Origin: an uncultured Bartonella sp. | Lineage (GTDB): Bacteria; Pseudomonadota; Alphaproteobacteria; Rhizobiales; Rhizobiaceae | Assembly: GCA_945285915.1 (NCBI GenBank) | Contig: CALYQL010000003.1 | Coordinates: forward strand, 62,001-126,000 | Length of the DNA: 64,000 bases | Reading direction: 5' to 3' | Shown here: piece by piece, positions 26,945 to 36,686 of the stretch | Layout of the letters: every line of letters starts with the position of its first letter | Position numbering within the stretch: the first letter of the stretch is position 1 | The notes under the pieces: generated by a model | What the model was told of the DNA's origin: nothing | Database searches by the model: none | What the model saw: only the letters and a program-made list of their open reading frames with translations | Position numbers and translations under genes: made by a program

Positions 26945-27979
26945 TCAAATAGGATCAATTCTACCAATTTTAAAAAAGCCTAATCGAGCTTCCCCGTGAT
27001 TTACCGTCAACATAATCACTGGATTACCATCCTTGTTTTTTGGCATGGCATTTATGGCAAAGAAAACAGTTTTCAAATTATCTGACTGTGATGGTAACAA
27101 TGTCTGTATTGTACGCAATAACTCATTCTGATCTGAAATGGCTATCTCGAAATTGGCGTCAAGATACCCATCTTCATCAAAGGCAAAAGGTCCCGATATC
27201 GCAACCTTACCGCCACTTGAAAAATCTATATGTGCTGCGTTGAGTTCGCCTTTATGATTGTGTAGCCGTTCAACCCAGTCGCTTTCACCGTCATCTTTAA
27301 GCAATGTTACAGCGTTTTCCAAACTCCATTTTATGTCACCACTTATCTCGGGCAAAACTGTATTTTCCCGAGGGATAACAAGAGGGAGATTTAACTTATC
27401 AAAATTGAAATTGACCGATAAATCACTATTCAAACCCTTTGCTTCAAAACGCAAAAATTGCCCTGTTGCCCTATCTGTTAATGCACCAGCTTCAGCTTTG
27501 GCACCAACTTCAAAATTTTCTGATGTCAAAATGATATGATCAGGTATTGGTTGGCTAACATCTGTTTCCAATTTGAGGCTGTTCCATTTGGCCAGTATCG
27601 GTACAAGTCCCGGCACTTCAATTGAAGCAGGTGGCGCTATCGTCAACTCCAACCAGCGCGGCGTATAAATAGCTACACCAGCTGCCAATTTCTCACTTGA
27701 AAAGGCAAAACCCTTCATGGGTTGCTGCAAATTAACAGTGTCGCAGGTAATCCCTATCCGTAAAGGATAACCAGTTTTGTGCATATTTTCGCACAACACG
27801 TCAAAACCATGATCATTGTAACGCTGCGCTTGTTGTGCAACTTTATTTTCAACCATATTGGCAAGAAAAAACCAAACTATTGTATAGATAACAATAATCG
27901 AGATAATGATAAAAATGATAGCCTTCGAATATGAACGGCGTTTTTGCTCGCGAAAAAGCGATAATTCAGGTGACGGCAT
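26945..27979 (-). CDS. DUF2125 domain protein
   Basis: A 344-residue protein with one N-terminal membrane helix (about 18-40, following KRRSYSK) and a long domain predicted to face the periplasm. The CDTVNLQQPMKGFAFSSEKL and RWLELTIAPPASIEVPG stretches suggest the DUF2125 family of rhizobial proteins of unknown function. A pair of Cys residues near 60-75 could form a disulfide. The start may be ATG at 27979 or an in-frame TTG at 27985, which has AGGA at better spacing. It stands alone, convergent with gdhB and divergent from the ChaC-like gene. Confidence 0.75.
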   Translation of the reverse strand: MPSPELSLFREQKRRSYSKAIIFIIISIIVIYTIVWFFLANMVENKVAQQAQRYNDHGFDVLCENMHKTGYPLRIGITCDTVNLQQPMKGFAFSSEKLAAGVAIYTPRWLELTIAPPASIEVPGLVPILAKWNSLKLETDVSQPIPDHIILTSENFEVGAKAEAGALTDRATGQFLRFEAKGLNSDLSVNFNFDKLNLPLVIPRENTVLPEISGDIKWSLENAVTLLKDDGESDWVERLHNHKGELNAAHIDFSSGGKVAISGPFAFDEDGYLDANFEIAISDQNELLRTIQTLLPSQSDNLKTVFFAINAMPKNKDGNPVIMLTVNHGEARLGFFKIGRIDPI

Positions 27980-28125
27980 AACCAAATTTTTCCTGACCTA
28001 GGACTGCAACAAGTTTAAGATAATAGATAATATCATGCTATATCGCCATAGACTTTTATGGTTTTTTTGATGCATAAACTATTTAAAAGTCGAATATTCG
28101 TCGGTCATAGGGGGAGTTGATGGTA

Positions 28126-28644
28126 ATGAACGATTTTTGGGTATTTGGGTATGGTTCTCTTATGTGGAACCCTGGCTTCATCTATGATCATGTCATGCCG
28201 GGGCGTATTTACGGCTACCATCGTTCATTATGCATCTATTCACATCATTATCGCGGCACTCCTGAATTTCCCGGCCTTGTATTGGGGTTAAATCGGGGCG
28301 GTTGTTGCGATGGTTTAGCTTTTCACGTCACCAAACAGAACGCAAATAAAACTTACGAGTACCTTATCGAGCGAGAACAGGTGAATAGCGTATATATTGA
28401 AAAACAACAATCAATCTACTTACAAGATAAACGCGTTGTAAAAGGGCTATTTTTTGTCGCGGATGAAACGCACGAACAATATGCCGGTAAACTCGACGTC
28501 CAAGAAATGGTAGAAATTATACGCAGAAGTAGCGGTATTGCTGGTACGAATAGCGATTACGTCCTTAATACGATCGAGATGCTGCGTGAGAAAGGCATAC
28601 AAGACACACAACTGGGAAAACTTGCTACATACCTTACCCAATAA
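28126..28644 (+). CDS. Gamma-glutamylcyclotransferase (ChaC family)
   Basis: ChaC-type enzyme of 172 residues that cleaves glutathione to 5-oxoproline and Cys-Gly in the cytosol. The substrate-binding motif VFGYGSLMWNPGF lies at residues 6-18. The catalytic Glu is in YLIEREQ (about residues 79-85). RSLCIYSHHYRGTPEFPGLVLGL is also family-typical. The ATG at 28126 is chosen because GGGGAG ends 9 nt before it; ATG at 28120 would be only 3 nt away. Confidence 0.88.
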   Translation: MNDFWVFGYGSLMWNPGFIYDHVMPGRIYGYHRSLCIYSHHYRGTPEFPGLVLGLNRGGCCDGLAFHVTKQNANKTYEYLIEREQVNSVYIEKQQSIYLQDKRVVKGLFFVADETHEQYAGKLDVQEMVEIIRRSSGIAGTNSDYVLNTIEMLREKGIQDTQLGKLATYLTQ

Positions 28645-28698
28645 TATAGGGGCAAAATATACAACAACGGCACCGTGCGCTGAATATCTAAAAAATAA

Positions 28699-29442
28699 TC
28701 ATGCAGTTTGCGTTGTACCAAAAATTTTCTCTAAAGCTTTTTCAAGCCAATTACGCAATGCTGGATCGTAAAGAAACCGTCCATCCAATTGCGTTTGGGC
28801 ACATTGCGCACCTTTTTCCTGCAAACGGGCTGCTCCGTGGACAACCCAACGATGCATCATGACTCGTGTCAATTCGGCGTGAAACTGTAATGCCCAAGCA
28901 TTCTCTCCATATCGGAAAGCTTGCGTCGGATAAACCGAACCTTCAGCAAGCAAATCGACACTAGACGGTAAATCGTAAATCCCTTCATTGTGAAAATGAT
29001 AAACCATTTCCGGCCACTCCATTACGTCGTTGCCCTTACTGGTTGCTTTGATTGGATACCATCCAATTTCAACAGCGCCATCATGATGAGGTTTTACCTT
29101 TCCGCCTAAATTACGCGCCAACATTTGCGCGCCTAAGCAAACACCGAGAAAAGGTTTATTCTCCTTCAGTGCAACGGAAATCCAATCGGTTTCCCTACGA
29201 ATATAATCATCATTATCATTTACACTCATCGGGCCACCAAAAATAACAGCCCCTGCATAATCATTCAGTGTTTTAGGCAAATCATCACCCAATACGGGAT
29301 GAAAAATATCCAATTCAAAACCATTTTTTTGTAATATTTGCCCTATACGACCGGTGCTTGACGTCGCACGATGCAATATGACGGCTATTTTTGATTTTGA
29401 AATTCTTGGCGATTGATCGAATTTGCCTTCTGCCACAGACAT
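28699..29442 (-). CDS. Class I glutamine amidotransferase
   Basis: A 247-residue GATase1 domain protein. The nucleophile is Cys102 in GVCLGAQML and the rest of the triad is His188 and Glu190 in QFHAEL; VIFGGPMSVND forms the oxyanion strand region. It stands without a synthase domain, so the ammonia acceptor is unknown; GMP synthase-like and gamma-glutamyl hydrolase-like (PuuD type) roles are both possible. It lies 18 nt after terB and is the last gene of the hemD-side gene string. Confidence 0.83.
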   Translation of the reverse strand: MSVAEGKFDQSPRISKSKIAVILHRATSSTGRIGQILQKNGFELDIFHPVLGDDLPKTLNDYAGAVIFGGPMSVNDNDDYIRRETDWISVALKENKPFLGVCLGAQMLARNLGGKVKPHHDGAVEIGWYPIKATSKGNDVMEWPEMVYHFHNEGIYDLPSSVDLLAEGSVYPTQAFRYGENAWALQFHAELTRVMMHRWVVHGAARLQEKGAQCAQTQLDGRFLYDPALRNWLEKALEKIFGTTQTA

Positions 29443-29460
29443 CTTATCGTATTGACCTAT

Positions 29461-29928
29461 TCATTGTTTTTGACTGCGCTTATATTTTTCTTCAATTTGT
29501 TTTTTCAGTTCCAGACGATCATCACGATTAACACCAATTAGATCTGCTACCCGCCAAATCAAAGTATCTTCCAATTCATAAACATACCCGTCTGCATATG
29601 CTATTTCCCATAAGAGACCAATAAATGCTGTGCATTGTTGCGGCGTAAGATGACGTTTCAATATCGAGGCAAATTCCAATGGGTCAAGACAACTTTGATG
29701 AGCATTGCGCCCCGCATCAATAAGTTTCTTTAAATCTTCACCACAAAGTTCATATTCACGCGAGACAATATTTTTTAAAGTTTCTTTTTCAACACTCTGC
29801 TCTACACCATCTGCATAAGCGATATAAAAAAGCAAAGCGACCGCCGCCACCCTAGGATCATCTTGATCAAATTCGTCTTTATTTTTCCCAAGTGTTTGAA
29901 AAAAATCTGTCAAACGCTGCAAAAACAA
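29461..29928 (-). CDS. TerB family protein
   Basis: A 155-residue, all-helical TerB-like protein. The two-repeat pattern VAAVALLFYIAYADGVEQSVE and LLWEIAYADGYVYELEDTLI, with acidic metal-binding residues (ADG), is the family signature. TerB domains are known from tellurite resistance but also occur as stand-alone housekeeping proteins; no other ter gene is here, so tellurite resistance should not be assumed. It lies downstream of hemY. Confidence 0.83.
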   Translation of the reverse strand: MFLQRLTDFFQTLGKNKDEFDQDDPRVAAVALLFYIAYADGVEQSVEKETLKNIVSREYELCGEDLKKLIDAGRNAHQSCLDPLEFASILKRHLTPQQCTAFIGLLWEIAYADGYVYELEDTLIWRVADLIGVNRDDRLELKKQIEEKYKRSQKQ

Positions 29929-30064
29929 ATGCTAATCCTCTCCAAACTCTATTTTATAGGCTAAATCACAAATAATGTATAGCCGACAAATAAAATTCCT
30001 ATCAGGGCTTTGCTAAAAACCCGTTTTGTTAAGTTTATTCTTGGTCTTGTGATTAAGGCAAATA

Positions 30065-31609
30065 TTAGCCCTTATAAACACCAGGATCATCGACATTGAT
30101 ACGGGTCATATTTTCAGCATCATCAGGTTTTGATGGATCAATAGCATCAACAACCAACACTGGTTCTGCCGCTAATGTCTTCTCCTTAGCTGAAAAATCA
30201 CTGTCTGCCAGCTTAATATCAGATGTTTGATGTGGGAAGTTATCAATGCCAGCATTTTTGATAGTAGTGACATCCAATACAGGCTTATGAGATTCATTTT
30301 TGGGCATATTACCCGCTAAAGACTGTGCTGGCACTTTCCACTCAAAAGCATCAAGTTTACCAGTCAAAGGCGAAACAGGTTGCCATTTTTCGAAAGCAAC
30401 CCCATCTGCCATCCATACTGGATCACGTTGTGCACGTACTGCATTAGATAACCATTGCCGAACTTTGCCCTGATCACCACTTTGAACTTCTTCTATATCA
30501 GCCAATAATAGGTAAGCACTTTCACGTGGGTTTATTTCTACTGCCTTTTCAGCTTGTTCACGTGCAAGTGGCAATTCTCCGGCGTCAAAAGCTGCACGTG
30601 CTAAAACCATGCAAGATTCAAATTGATCCGGGTTATTGCTTGCAAGTTTTCTTGCTTTTTTCAACCGGTCAACCGCACGCTCCTGCCCCATCAAATAAAC
30701 ATCAGCCAAATCTGGATGAGGCGACTTTCTCCATAATGCCTCAATAAGTTTATCAGCTTTCCGCACTTCATGAAGTTGATATAATATATCCGCAGCAACA
30801 ATTGTTGCCGGCACAAAATCTGGCTCCAATTTTTGCGCTTTAAGTGCTATTTTTCGCGCATCATCGGGATAATTCTCGAATTTTTCCATTGCTTGACCGG
30901 TCAACAAAACAACACGCTGGTGATTATGCGGTTTGTCTGTCCGTTCAAAACGCGGCAAAGCCTTTATTTCCCTATCGAAAAGCTCAATCGCCTTGTCCCA
31001 ATCACCCTCTGCACTCAACCGATTGAGCATAGCACGATTTGCCCACTTAACAGTTGGCGAAATAAGGGTAGCCTGTTCGGCATACTGCCCAGCGGCTTCA
31101 TAAGCGCCTGATTTCATGGCTTCCCGAAAAAGACCATTTAAACCTATTAAACGTGTCTTAGGATTTTTGCTCATTTCTTCGTAAACACGAATTGCATTTG
31201 GTATATCGTTTTCAAGCAATAAAGTCTGGGCTTCCATAAGCTTGACTAGCGGTTCATGATCGCTGTCGATGTATCTAGTTACGCGTTTATTCATTCGCCG
31301 CGCTGTATCCAAATCTCCCGACAAGACTGCCAATAATCCACTCGATAATGCTTCCTGCCCCTTTTTTTGTCTTTTCTGTGCAAAGTGCTTTGATACATTT
31401 CGTGGTGCAGTAAACAATACCCGTAATAACCAGATGATGAGTAAAGCGACAACCAACAACACAACAAACAGTATAACAGCTGTAAAAAATGACACTGTCA
31501 CACGTGTTGCACCAAATGTCATCACTAGGTCGCCCGGATTATTCGCTAACCAAGCAAAACCAGCTCCAATAACGACGACTATAAGAATATAAAGAAGTAC
31601 CCGAACCAT
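30065..31609 (-). CDS. hemY: HemY-type membrane TPR protein
   Basis: A 514-residue inner-membrane protein with two N-terminal helices (about 3-22 and 40-66) framing the family motif NNPGDLVMTFGATRVTVS, followed by TPR-like helical repeats (about 85-410) and a Pro/Asp-rich tail. This is the proteobacterial HemY associated with late heme or protoporphyrin metabolism, not the Gram-positive protoporphyrinogen oxidase of the same name. It follows the Mic60-like gene by 13 nt and lies downstream of hemD. Confidence 0.87.
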   Translation of the reverse strand: MVRVLLYILIVVVIGAGFAWLANNPGDLVMTFGATRVTVSFFTAVILFVVLLVVALLIIWLLRVLFTAPRNVSKHFAQKRQKKGQEALSSGLLAVLSGDLDTARRMNKRVTRYIDSDHEPLVKLMEAQTLLLENDIPNAIRVYEEMSKNPKTRLIGLNGLFREAMKSGAYEAAGQYAEQATLISPTVKWANRAMLNRLSAEGDWDKAIELFDREIKALPRFERTDKPHNHQRVVLLTGQAMEKFENYPDDARKIALKAQKLEPDFVPATIVAADILYQLHEVRKADKLIEALWRKSPHPDLADVYLMGQERAVDRLKKARKLASNNPDQFESCMVLARAAFDAGELPLAREQAEKAVEINPRESAYLLLADIEEVQSGDQGKVRQWLSNAVRAQRDPVWMADGVAFEKWQPVSPLTGKLDAFEWKVPAQSLAGNMPKNESHKPVLDVTTIKNAGIDNFPHQTSDIKLADSDFSAKEKTLAAEPVLVVDAIDPSKPDDAENMTRINVDDPGVYKG

Positions 31610-31622
31610 GTCATATACCCCT

Positions 31623-32960
31623 TTAATGTTGGTCTTTTGCTGTCGATGGCTGCATAATGGACGTCAATGCTTCTGACAAAAGCGCATCAGTATTGCGTTT
31701 CAATGTCAATTTCTGCATGAAATCTGCAGAAACATCCTTAGCATTTTGTGGCAAATTCTGCCATTCAGCAAGTGCCTTTTCATAATCGCCATTTTTAATG
31801 GATACTTCCATTCTTGCTGCAATGGCTGCCGGATTATCACCTTCAACGTCTCCAATCGGTCGTGATGAAACAAGTCCCTTGGCACCTGCCCACAATTGTT
31901 CACCAATACCAGCATCTTCCGCAGCCTGATTCTCGGTTGCTGCAATTTTATCTGCTATATGCGAAAATTCCGTGGCAAGTTCTGCTTGGTTAGGTAACCC
32001 TTTTATTGCATTTGCTTGAAGCTCGTCGAGCCCTTTTAAACTAGGAGCAACGCTGCGCAAAATTTGCAGCTCGTTGACATATGATCCACCACGATCAACC
32101 GCACTTTTTAATGAATTAACGGCTGTGATAATTGCAATTTCTTTCCCTTGAACAGGGTTAGATAATTGCGATTTCATATCGTCCATCTGCTGTGTTAAAA
32201 CTTTTATGTCATCAGAATTTTTGGTACTGAGTGATAAGGCTTTTCCTGTTTTTTGCACCACATCATCAATAGCGGACAATTTCTGATCAACACTATCAAA
32301 CTTTTTTGACAATGCATCTAATGCTTGGGGATCACCATTCTGTGCCGCTATCGAATTTACAGTATTGTTAAGAGTTGCAACACTGTTATTCGTGCTGGCT
32401 AATTGCTGACCAATATCATTGGTTTTCGCGTTTAATGTTTCAACAGCCGCAACGACATCATCAATAGCTTTACGATCTTCACCCGACAACTGCGCCGTTG
32501 AAGCAACACCATCAGCAATTTGCTGTTTAAAATTACCGAATTGTTCTTCCAGTCCTGACACTTTGTTTTGAACCGTAGAATCGGAAGACGTAAACGGTAA
32601 AAGACCTAACCACTGTAATCCAGCACCCAAGATAAGCGCGACAACACCACCCGATAATCCTGCAACAAAAAGGCTACCTGTACCTCTTTTAGATGAATTA
32701 CTTATCGCAGCTTGCCTTGCGTCATCACGTTTATCATTCTCCAACGGACGCTTATTATCTTGCCTTGATTGAGAATTTGATGAAGCTGTTGTTGTTTTAT
32801 CATGCCCTGTTTGAGACATTGGAGTTTCCTGTTTTTCGTCAATAGCAATAGGCTCTGCTTGTGGTGTCGACTTTTGCAAAGGCACATGATCGATAGTTAT
32901 TGGTTTGCGACTTTTGCCCGCATGCTGTGATTTAGCTGGTGGTTTCACAGATTGTGCCAT
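31623..32960 (-). CDS. Mic60/mitofilin-like membrane protein (COG4223)
   Basis: A 445-residue protein with a polar Lys/Gln-rich N-terminus, one membrane helix (LFVAGLSGGVVALILGAGL, about 97-120), a long coiled coil (about 130-290, rich in Gln/Ser/Thr/Asn heptads), and a C-terminal mitofilin-like module ending GDYEKALAEWQNLPQNAK and beyond. Alphaproteobacterial Mic60 homologues shape inner-membrane invaginations and are usually encoded beside heme genes, as here between hemD and hemY. Confidence 0.78.
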   Translation of the reverse strand: MAQSVKPPAKSQHAGKSRKPITIDHVPLQKSTPQAEPIAIDEKQETPMSQTGHDKTTTASSNSQSRQDNKRPLENDKRDDARQAAISNSSKRGTGSLFVAGLSGGVVALILGAGLQWLGLLPFTSSDSTVQNKVSGLEEQFGNFKQQIADGVASTAQLSGEDRKAIDDVVAAVETLNAKTNDIGQQLASTNNSVATLNNTVNSIAAQNGDPQALDALSKKFDSVDQKLSAIDDVVQKTGKALSLSTKNSDDIKVLTQQMDDMKSQLSNPVQGKEIAIITAVNSLKSAVDRGGSYVNELQILRSVAPSLKGLDELQANAIKGLPNQAELATEFSHIADKIAATENQAAEDAGIGEQLWAGAKGLVSSRPIGDVEGDNPAAIAARMEVSIKNGDYEKALAEWQNLPQNAKDVSADFMQKLTLKRNTDALLSEALTSIMQPSTAKDQH

Positions 32961-33051
32961 TGCTCCTCGCTTTCATTGTCCTCAAGTTAACAAATAACAG
33001 CACGAAATGAAGGAATAGTTTAAAATAATATAATTAAACTTAGCAATATAT

Positions 33052-33738
33052 TTAGCCCAATATTACTTTCAAGCCGTTTAACATTGCTTCTTCATTTGGT
33101 TCATATGCGATAACAGGTACACTCAAAATAGCTTTCGGGATTGCATTGGCAATTCTGCTAGAAAGACACAGAAGCACTGTTGATTCATTCATATATTGTT
33201 CAATTTGTGTAAGACCAGTTGCAGCCATTGCAGAATAGAGCATAACAGCTTCAATTTTGTCCGGTAGCTGCGCTTTTTGCTGTTCGTTAAGAATAATCGG
33301 TTTGGTATCATACACTTCCAGGATATTGATATTTGGAAACTTCGTCTCAAGCATGTTTTCTAGGTCTGGACGCCGTATCCGTCCAGCAAGATAAAGAAGC
33401 CTAGTATTTGCAGCACAATCAAGCGATTGAAAAAGATCAAATATATCTCTGGCTATATAAGCAATATTTTTAAAGCCAGCCATTTGTGCGGCCTCTGCCG
33501 TGCGTGTACCGACACAGTACAACACTTTTTCACATAGCTTATTTAATAGATTCTTTTCACTATGTAAAAAAACAGCTTCACTTGTTGCTATAACGACATC
33601 ACAGATCAACCGACTTTCATTAACCTGCAAACTATATGTTTTTGACAAAGGCAAAATGAAAGGTGAAAAGTGCATTGCACGTAAGCGAATTGCTGTGCGT
33701 GTTGCCCCCGGTTCTGGACGTGTCACAAGAATTGCCAT
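33052..33738 (-). CDS. hemD: Uroporphyrinogen-III synthase
   Basis: A 228-residue HemD, which closes and inverts ring D of hydroxymethylbilane to form uroporphyrinogen III. Sequence conservation in this family is low. The visible marks are the MAILVTRPEPGATRTAIRL start, VGTRTAEAAQMAGFKNI in the middle and the YSAMAATGLTQIEQY segment. In related Rhizobiales hemC normally lies between tsaD and hemD; here the next gene upstream is the divergent tsaD, so hemC is not at this place. Confidence 0.8.
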   Translation of the reverse strand: MAILVTRPEPGATRTAIRLRAMHFSPFILPLSKTYSLQVNESRLICDVVIATSEAVFLHSEKNLLNKLCEKVLYCVGTRTAEAAQMAGFKNIAYIARDIFDLFQSLDCAANTRLLYLAGRIRRPDLENMLETKFPNINILEVYDTKPIILNEQQKAQLPDKIEAVMLYSAMAATGLTQIEQYMNESTVLLCLSSRIANAIPKAILSVPVIAYEPNEEAMLNGLKVILG

Positions 33739-33896
33739 ACCGTTAGAACTCCGCTTATCGCTATATTGAAATTAATTTATTCATTATCACCTAACCTTCG
33801 CCACAACCACAATCTATTTTACAGAATTGGTTTGCAAGTCGATCTTTACATGGTACCGAAAAAGAGACTTTTGACAAATAAGGGATCTTGCGTGAC

Positions 33897-34973
33897 ATGC
33901 GCGTTTTGGGAATAGAAACAAGTTGCGACGAAACTGCCGCTGCTATCGTTGAACGGGATGAAAATGGTAAGATAGAAATCCTGTCCAATGTAATATGGAG
34001 TCAAATTGAAGATCACGTCCCCTATGGCGGTGTCGTCCCTGAAATTGCTGCTCGTGCCCATGTTGAAATTCTTGACGGGCTCGTCAAACAGGCACTTGAT
34101 GAGGCAAACACAAAACTTCACCATGTTGATGCTATTGCTGCTACTGGTGGTCCAGGATTGGTTGGAGGACTTCTTGTTGGTTTAATGACCGCGAAAGCTT
34201 TGGCATTAGCCGCAGACAAACCATTTATTGCTGTAAACCATTTGGAAGGTCACGCGTTAACAGCAAAACTCACAAACAACCTTTCCTACCCATATCTATT
34301 ATTGCTGGTATCTGGCGGTCACACACAAGTTGTTTTGGTGAAAGGACTTGGCGATTATCAGCGCTTAGGCACAACAATAGACGACGCCCTTGGTGAAGCT
34401 TTTGATAAAACCGCCAAATTATTAGGATTACCGTATCCAGGTGGGCCTGCTATAGAAAAATTGGCACGTTCTGGTAATAGCCATCGAATTGAATTACCTC
34501 GTCCATTAAAAGGTGAAAAACGGCTAGATTTTTCCTTTTCCGGTCTCAAAACCGCTGTCAGGCAAGCTGCTATAGAAATGCAACCTTTAACCGAGCAAGA
34601 TATTGCAGATATTGCAGCTGCATTCCAATTGGCCGTTACAGACACTTTGAGTGACAGAATTGAACGAAGCCTAGGTCTTTTCAAACAACTCTATCCAGAT
34701 GCTAAAGCCGCACTGGTGGTCGCTGGTGGTGTTGCCGCTAATCAAGCTATCCGTAGTGAACTACAAAAATTATGCGATATATACGAGTTTGCATTTATTG
34801 CTCCTCCAATGTCGCTATGTACGGATAATGCAGCAATGATTGCGTATGCGGGATTAGAACATTTTTTACAAGGTGAGACATCATCACTCGACATAGCGCC
34901 ACGTTCGCGTTGGCCACTGGATGAAAAATCAGCACCGTTAATTGGAGCCGGACGCAGAGGAGCAAAGGCGTAA
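33897..34973 (+). CDS. tsaD: tRNA N6-threonylcarbamoyladenosine synthase TsaD
   Basis: Transfers the threonylcarbamoyl group to A37 of ANN-decoding tRNAs together with TsaB/TsaE; cytoplasmic, 358 residues. [18 protein letters not shown] at the start, metal ligands His115 and His119 in NHLEGH, the ATP-site [11 protein letters not shown], and [13 protein letters not shown] are all present. The ATG at 33897 is chosen because the protein family starts just before [12 protein letters not shown] at 33888 is an alternative. gpsA follows directly. Confidence 0.96.
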   Translation: MRVLGIETSCDETAAAIVERDENGKIEILSNVIWSQIEDHVPYGGVVPEIAARAHVEILDGLVKQALDEANTKLHHVDAIAATGGPGLVGGLLVGLMTAKALALAADKPFIAVNHLEGHALTAKLTNNLSYPYLLLLVSGGHTQVVLVKGLGDYQRLGTTIDDALGEAFDKTAKLLGLPYPGGPAIEKLARSGNSHRIELPRPLKGEKRLDFSFSGLKTAVRQAAIEMQPLTEQDIADIAAAFQLAVTDTLSDRIERSLGLFKQLYPDAKAALVVAGGVAANQAIRSELQKLCDIYEFAFIAPPMSLCTDNAAMIAYAGLEHFLQGETSSLDIAPRSRWPLDEKSAPLIGAGRRGAKA

Positions 34974-34975
34974 TG

Positions 34976-35959
34976 ATGTCAAAAAGAAAAATTGCTGTTA
35001 TGGGAAGCGGTGCATGGGGAACTGCGCTGTCAGTAATGTCTTGTCAGTTAGGACATGATGTTACGCTTTTTGGCCGCAATCAAAACATTATTGATGCTAT
35101 CAATAACCATCACACAAACGAACAATATCTGCCTGATATTGTATTGCCCAAGGATATCAAAGCAACAACAACCCCTGCTCAGGCACTGGACAATGCAGAT
35201 CTGGTTCTTTGTGTTATACCAGCGCAATCTTTCAGCGCCGCTCTTAGCGACTTTGCTAGTTATATACCGAAAAACGCTCCTCTTGTATTGTGTGCAAAAG
35301 GAATTGAGCAAAAGACTGGACGTTTTATGTCTGACATTGCTGAAGATATTTTGCCAAATCACGCCATTGCAGCTTTATCAGGACCAAGCTTTGCCCAAGA
35401 CGTTGCGCGCGGTTTGCCCACTGCGGTAACAATTGCTGCCCGCAACCTCGGATTGGCACATCAAATTTCCAAAATTCTTTCTGGTACTGTTTTTCGTTGT
35501 TATTCAAGCGACGATTTAATGGGCGTTGAATTGGGAGGGGCACTCAAAAATGTCTTGGCACTTGCCGCAGGTGCTGCCAGTGGTCGGGGTTTGGGGGCTA
35601 GTGCCCAAGCTGCACTTGTCACGCGTGGTTTTGCTGAATTAAGACGCATAGGTAAAGCCATGGGTGCTAAAACCGAAACCATGTCGGGTTTATCTGTGTT
35701 AGGTGACCTCATTTTGACGTGTTCATCACCACAATCACGTAACTTTTCCTATGGCTTTGCTATGGGAGCTAACAAACCAACAATAGGCCTGAAATTGGCA
35801 GAGGGTGTAGCGACAGCACCAATTGCTGCTCAACTTTTTCATCAGAAAAAAATTGATGCTCCTATTATCGATGCCGTCGCACATTTACTTGACGGAAGCC
35901 TGACAATTGATCAAGCTGTTACAGCGCTCATTACGAGACCTTTAAAATCAGAGGATTAA
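34976..35959 (+). CDS. gpsA: Glycerol-3-phosphate dehydrogenase [NAD(P)+]
   Basis: Reduces dihydroxyacetone phosphate to sn-glycerol 3-phosphate, the backbone of phospholipids; 327 residues. N-terminal dinucleotide motif [12 protein letters not shown], then [12 protein letters not shown], the [18 protein letters not shown] stretch and the catalytic Lys in [13 protein letters not shown]. Adjacent ATGs at 34973 (overlapping the tsaD stop) and 34976; the latter has AAAGG at 7-nt spacing. Part of the tsaD-gpsA-yciI-EVE-methyltransferase string, with very short gaps. Confidence 0.95.
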   Translation: MSKRKIAVMGSGAWGTALSVMSCQLGHDVTLFGRNQNIIDAINNHHTNEQYLPDIVLPKDIKATTTPAQALDNADLVLCVIPAQSFSAALSDFASYIPKNAPLVLCAKGIEQKTGRFMSDIAEDILPNHAIAALSGPSFAQDVARGLPTAVTIAARNLGLAHQISKILSGTVFRCYSSDDLMGVELGGALKNVLALAAGAASGRGLGASAQAALVTRGFAELRRIGKAMGAKTETMSGLSVLGDLILTCSSPQSRNFSYGFAMGANKPTIGLKLAEGVATAPIAAQLFHQKKIDAPIIDAVAHLLDGSLTIDQAVTALITRPLKSED

Positions 35960-35962
35960 TCA

Positions 35963-36253
35963 ATGCTATATGCCGTTATAAGAAATGACAAAAAAGACCA
36001 CAGCCAATTACGGATTGATACACGGCCGACGCATCTTGAATATTTGAAAAGCCTTGGAAGCAAACTGAAATTTGCTGGCCCATTTTTAAATGAAGATGGC
36101 AAGCCGAATGGAACAATGATGGTTGTTGAAGCACAGTCAAAAGAAGAAGTTGAACGTGCTGCGGCAAACGACCCATACGCAAAAGCCGGACTTTTCGCTG
36201 ATATTGAAATACGTCCTTGGAATTGGGTCATTAACAATCCTGATGCGGTGTAA
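35963..36253 (+). CDS. YciI family protein
   Basis: A 96-residue ferredoxin-like-fold protein of the YciI family. The conserved pattern is visible: MLYAVIRNDK, RPTHLEYLKSLGSKLKFAGPF with the family His, and a C-terminal DPYAKAGLFADIEIRPW stretch with the conserved Asp-Pro. A His/Asp pair in the cleft is thought catalytic in relatives, but the reaction is unknown. Lies 3 nt after gpsA and 4 nt before the EVE gene. Confidence 0.88.
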   Translation: MLYAVIRNDKKDHSQLRIDTRPTHLEYLKSLGSKLKFAGPFLNEDGKPNGTMMVVEAQSKEEVERAAANDPYAKAGLFADIEIRPWNWVINNPDAV

Positions 36254-36257
36254 AGAC

Positions 36258-36686
36258 ATGGCATATTGGCTATTTAAATCTGAACCCTTCAAATGGTCAT
36301 GGCAAATGCAAAAAGCCAAAGGCGATGAAGGAGAGCAATGGGATGGCGTACGCAATTATCAAGCACGCAATAATATGCGCGCTATGAAACTTCATGATAA
36401 AGGCTTTTTTTATCATTCAAATGAAGGTTTGGAAATTGTAGGTATTGTTGAAATTTGTGCACTTGCCCACCATGACACAACGACTGATGATCCAAGATGG
36501 GAATGCGTAGACATTCGTGCGATCTGCGACATGCCAAAACCGGTAACTTTAAAAGATGTAAAAGCTAATCCTGATTTGCAAAATATGTCACTCGTGACAT
36601 CTATGCGGTTATCAGTTCAACCGGTTTCAGAAGCGGAGTGGATTGAAGTTTGCAGAATGGGCGGACTAAATCCGGCAACTCTATGA
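36258..36686 (+). CDS. EVE domain protein
   Basis: A 142-residue single EVE domain (PUA/YTH-like fold, which in several systems recognises modified bases in DNA or RNA). The typical start is AYWLFKSEPFKWSW, followed by WDGVRNYQARNNMRAM and the FFYHSNEGLEIVGIVEI core. The start at 36258 is set by the canonical AYWLFKSEP beginning. The stop overlaps the next start by 4 nt (ATGA). EVE proteins are common housekeeping genes in alphaproteobacteria; no restriction or defence gene is nearby. Confidence 0.9.
   Translation: MAYWLFKSEPFKWSWQMQKAKGDEGEQWDGVRNYQARNNMRAMKLHDKGFFYHSNEGLEIVGIVEICALAHHDTTTDDPRWECVDIRAICDMPKPVTLKDVKANPDLQNMSLVTSMRLSVQPVSEAEWIEVCRMGGLNPATL

Noticed and set aside
29461-29928. 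Tellurite resistance function for the TerB protein
   Set aside because: No other ter genes; TerB domains alone do not indicate tellurite resistance.
36258-36686. EVE protein as part of an anti-phage system
   Set aside because: It lies in a conserved housekeeping string with no nuclease, methylase or other defence gene.
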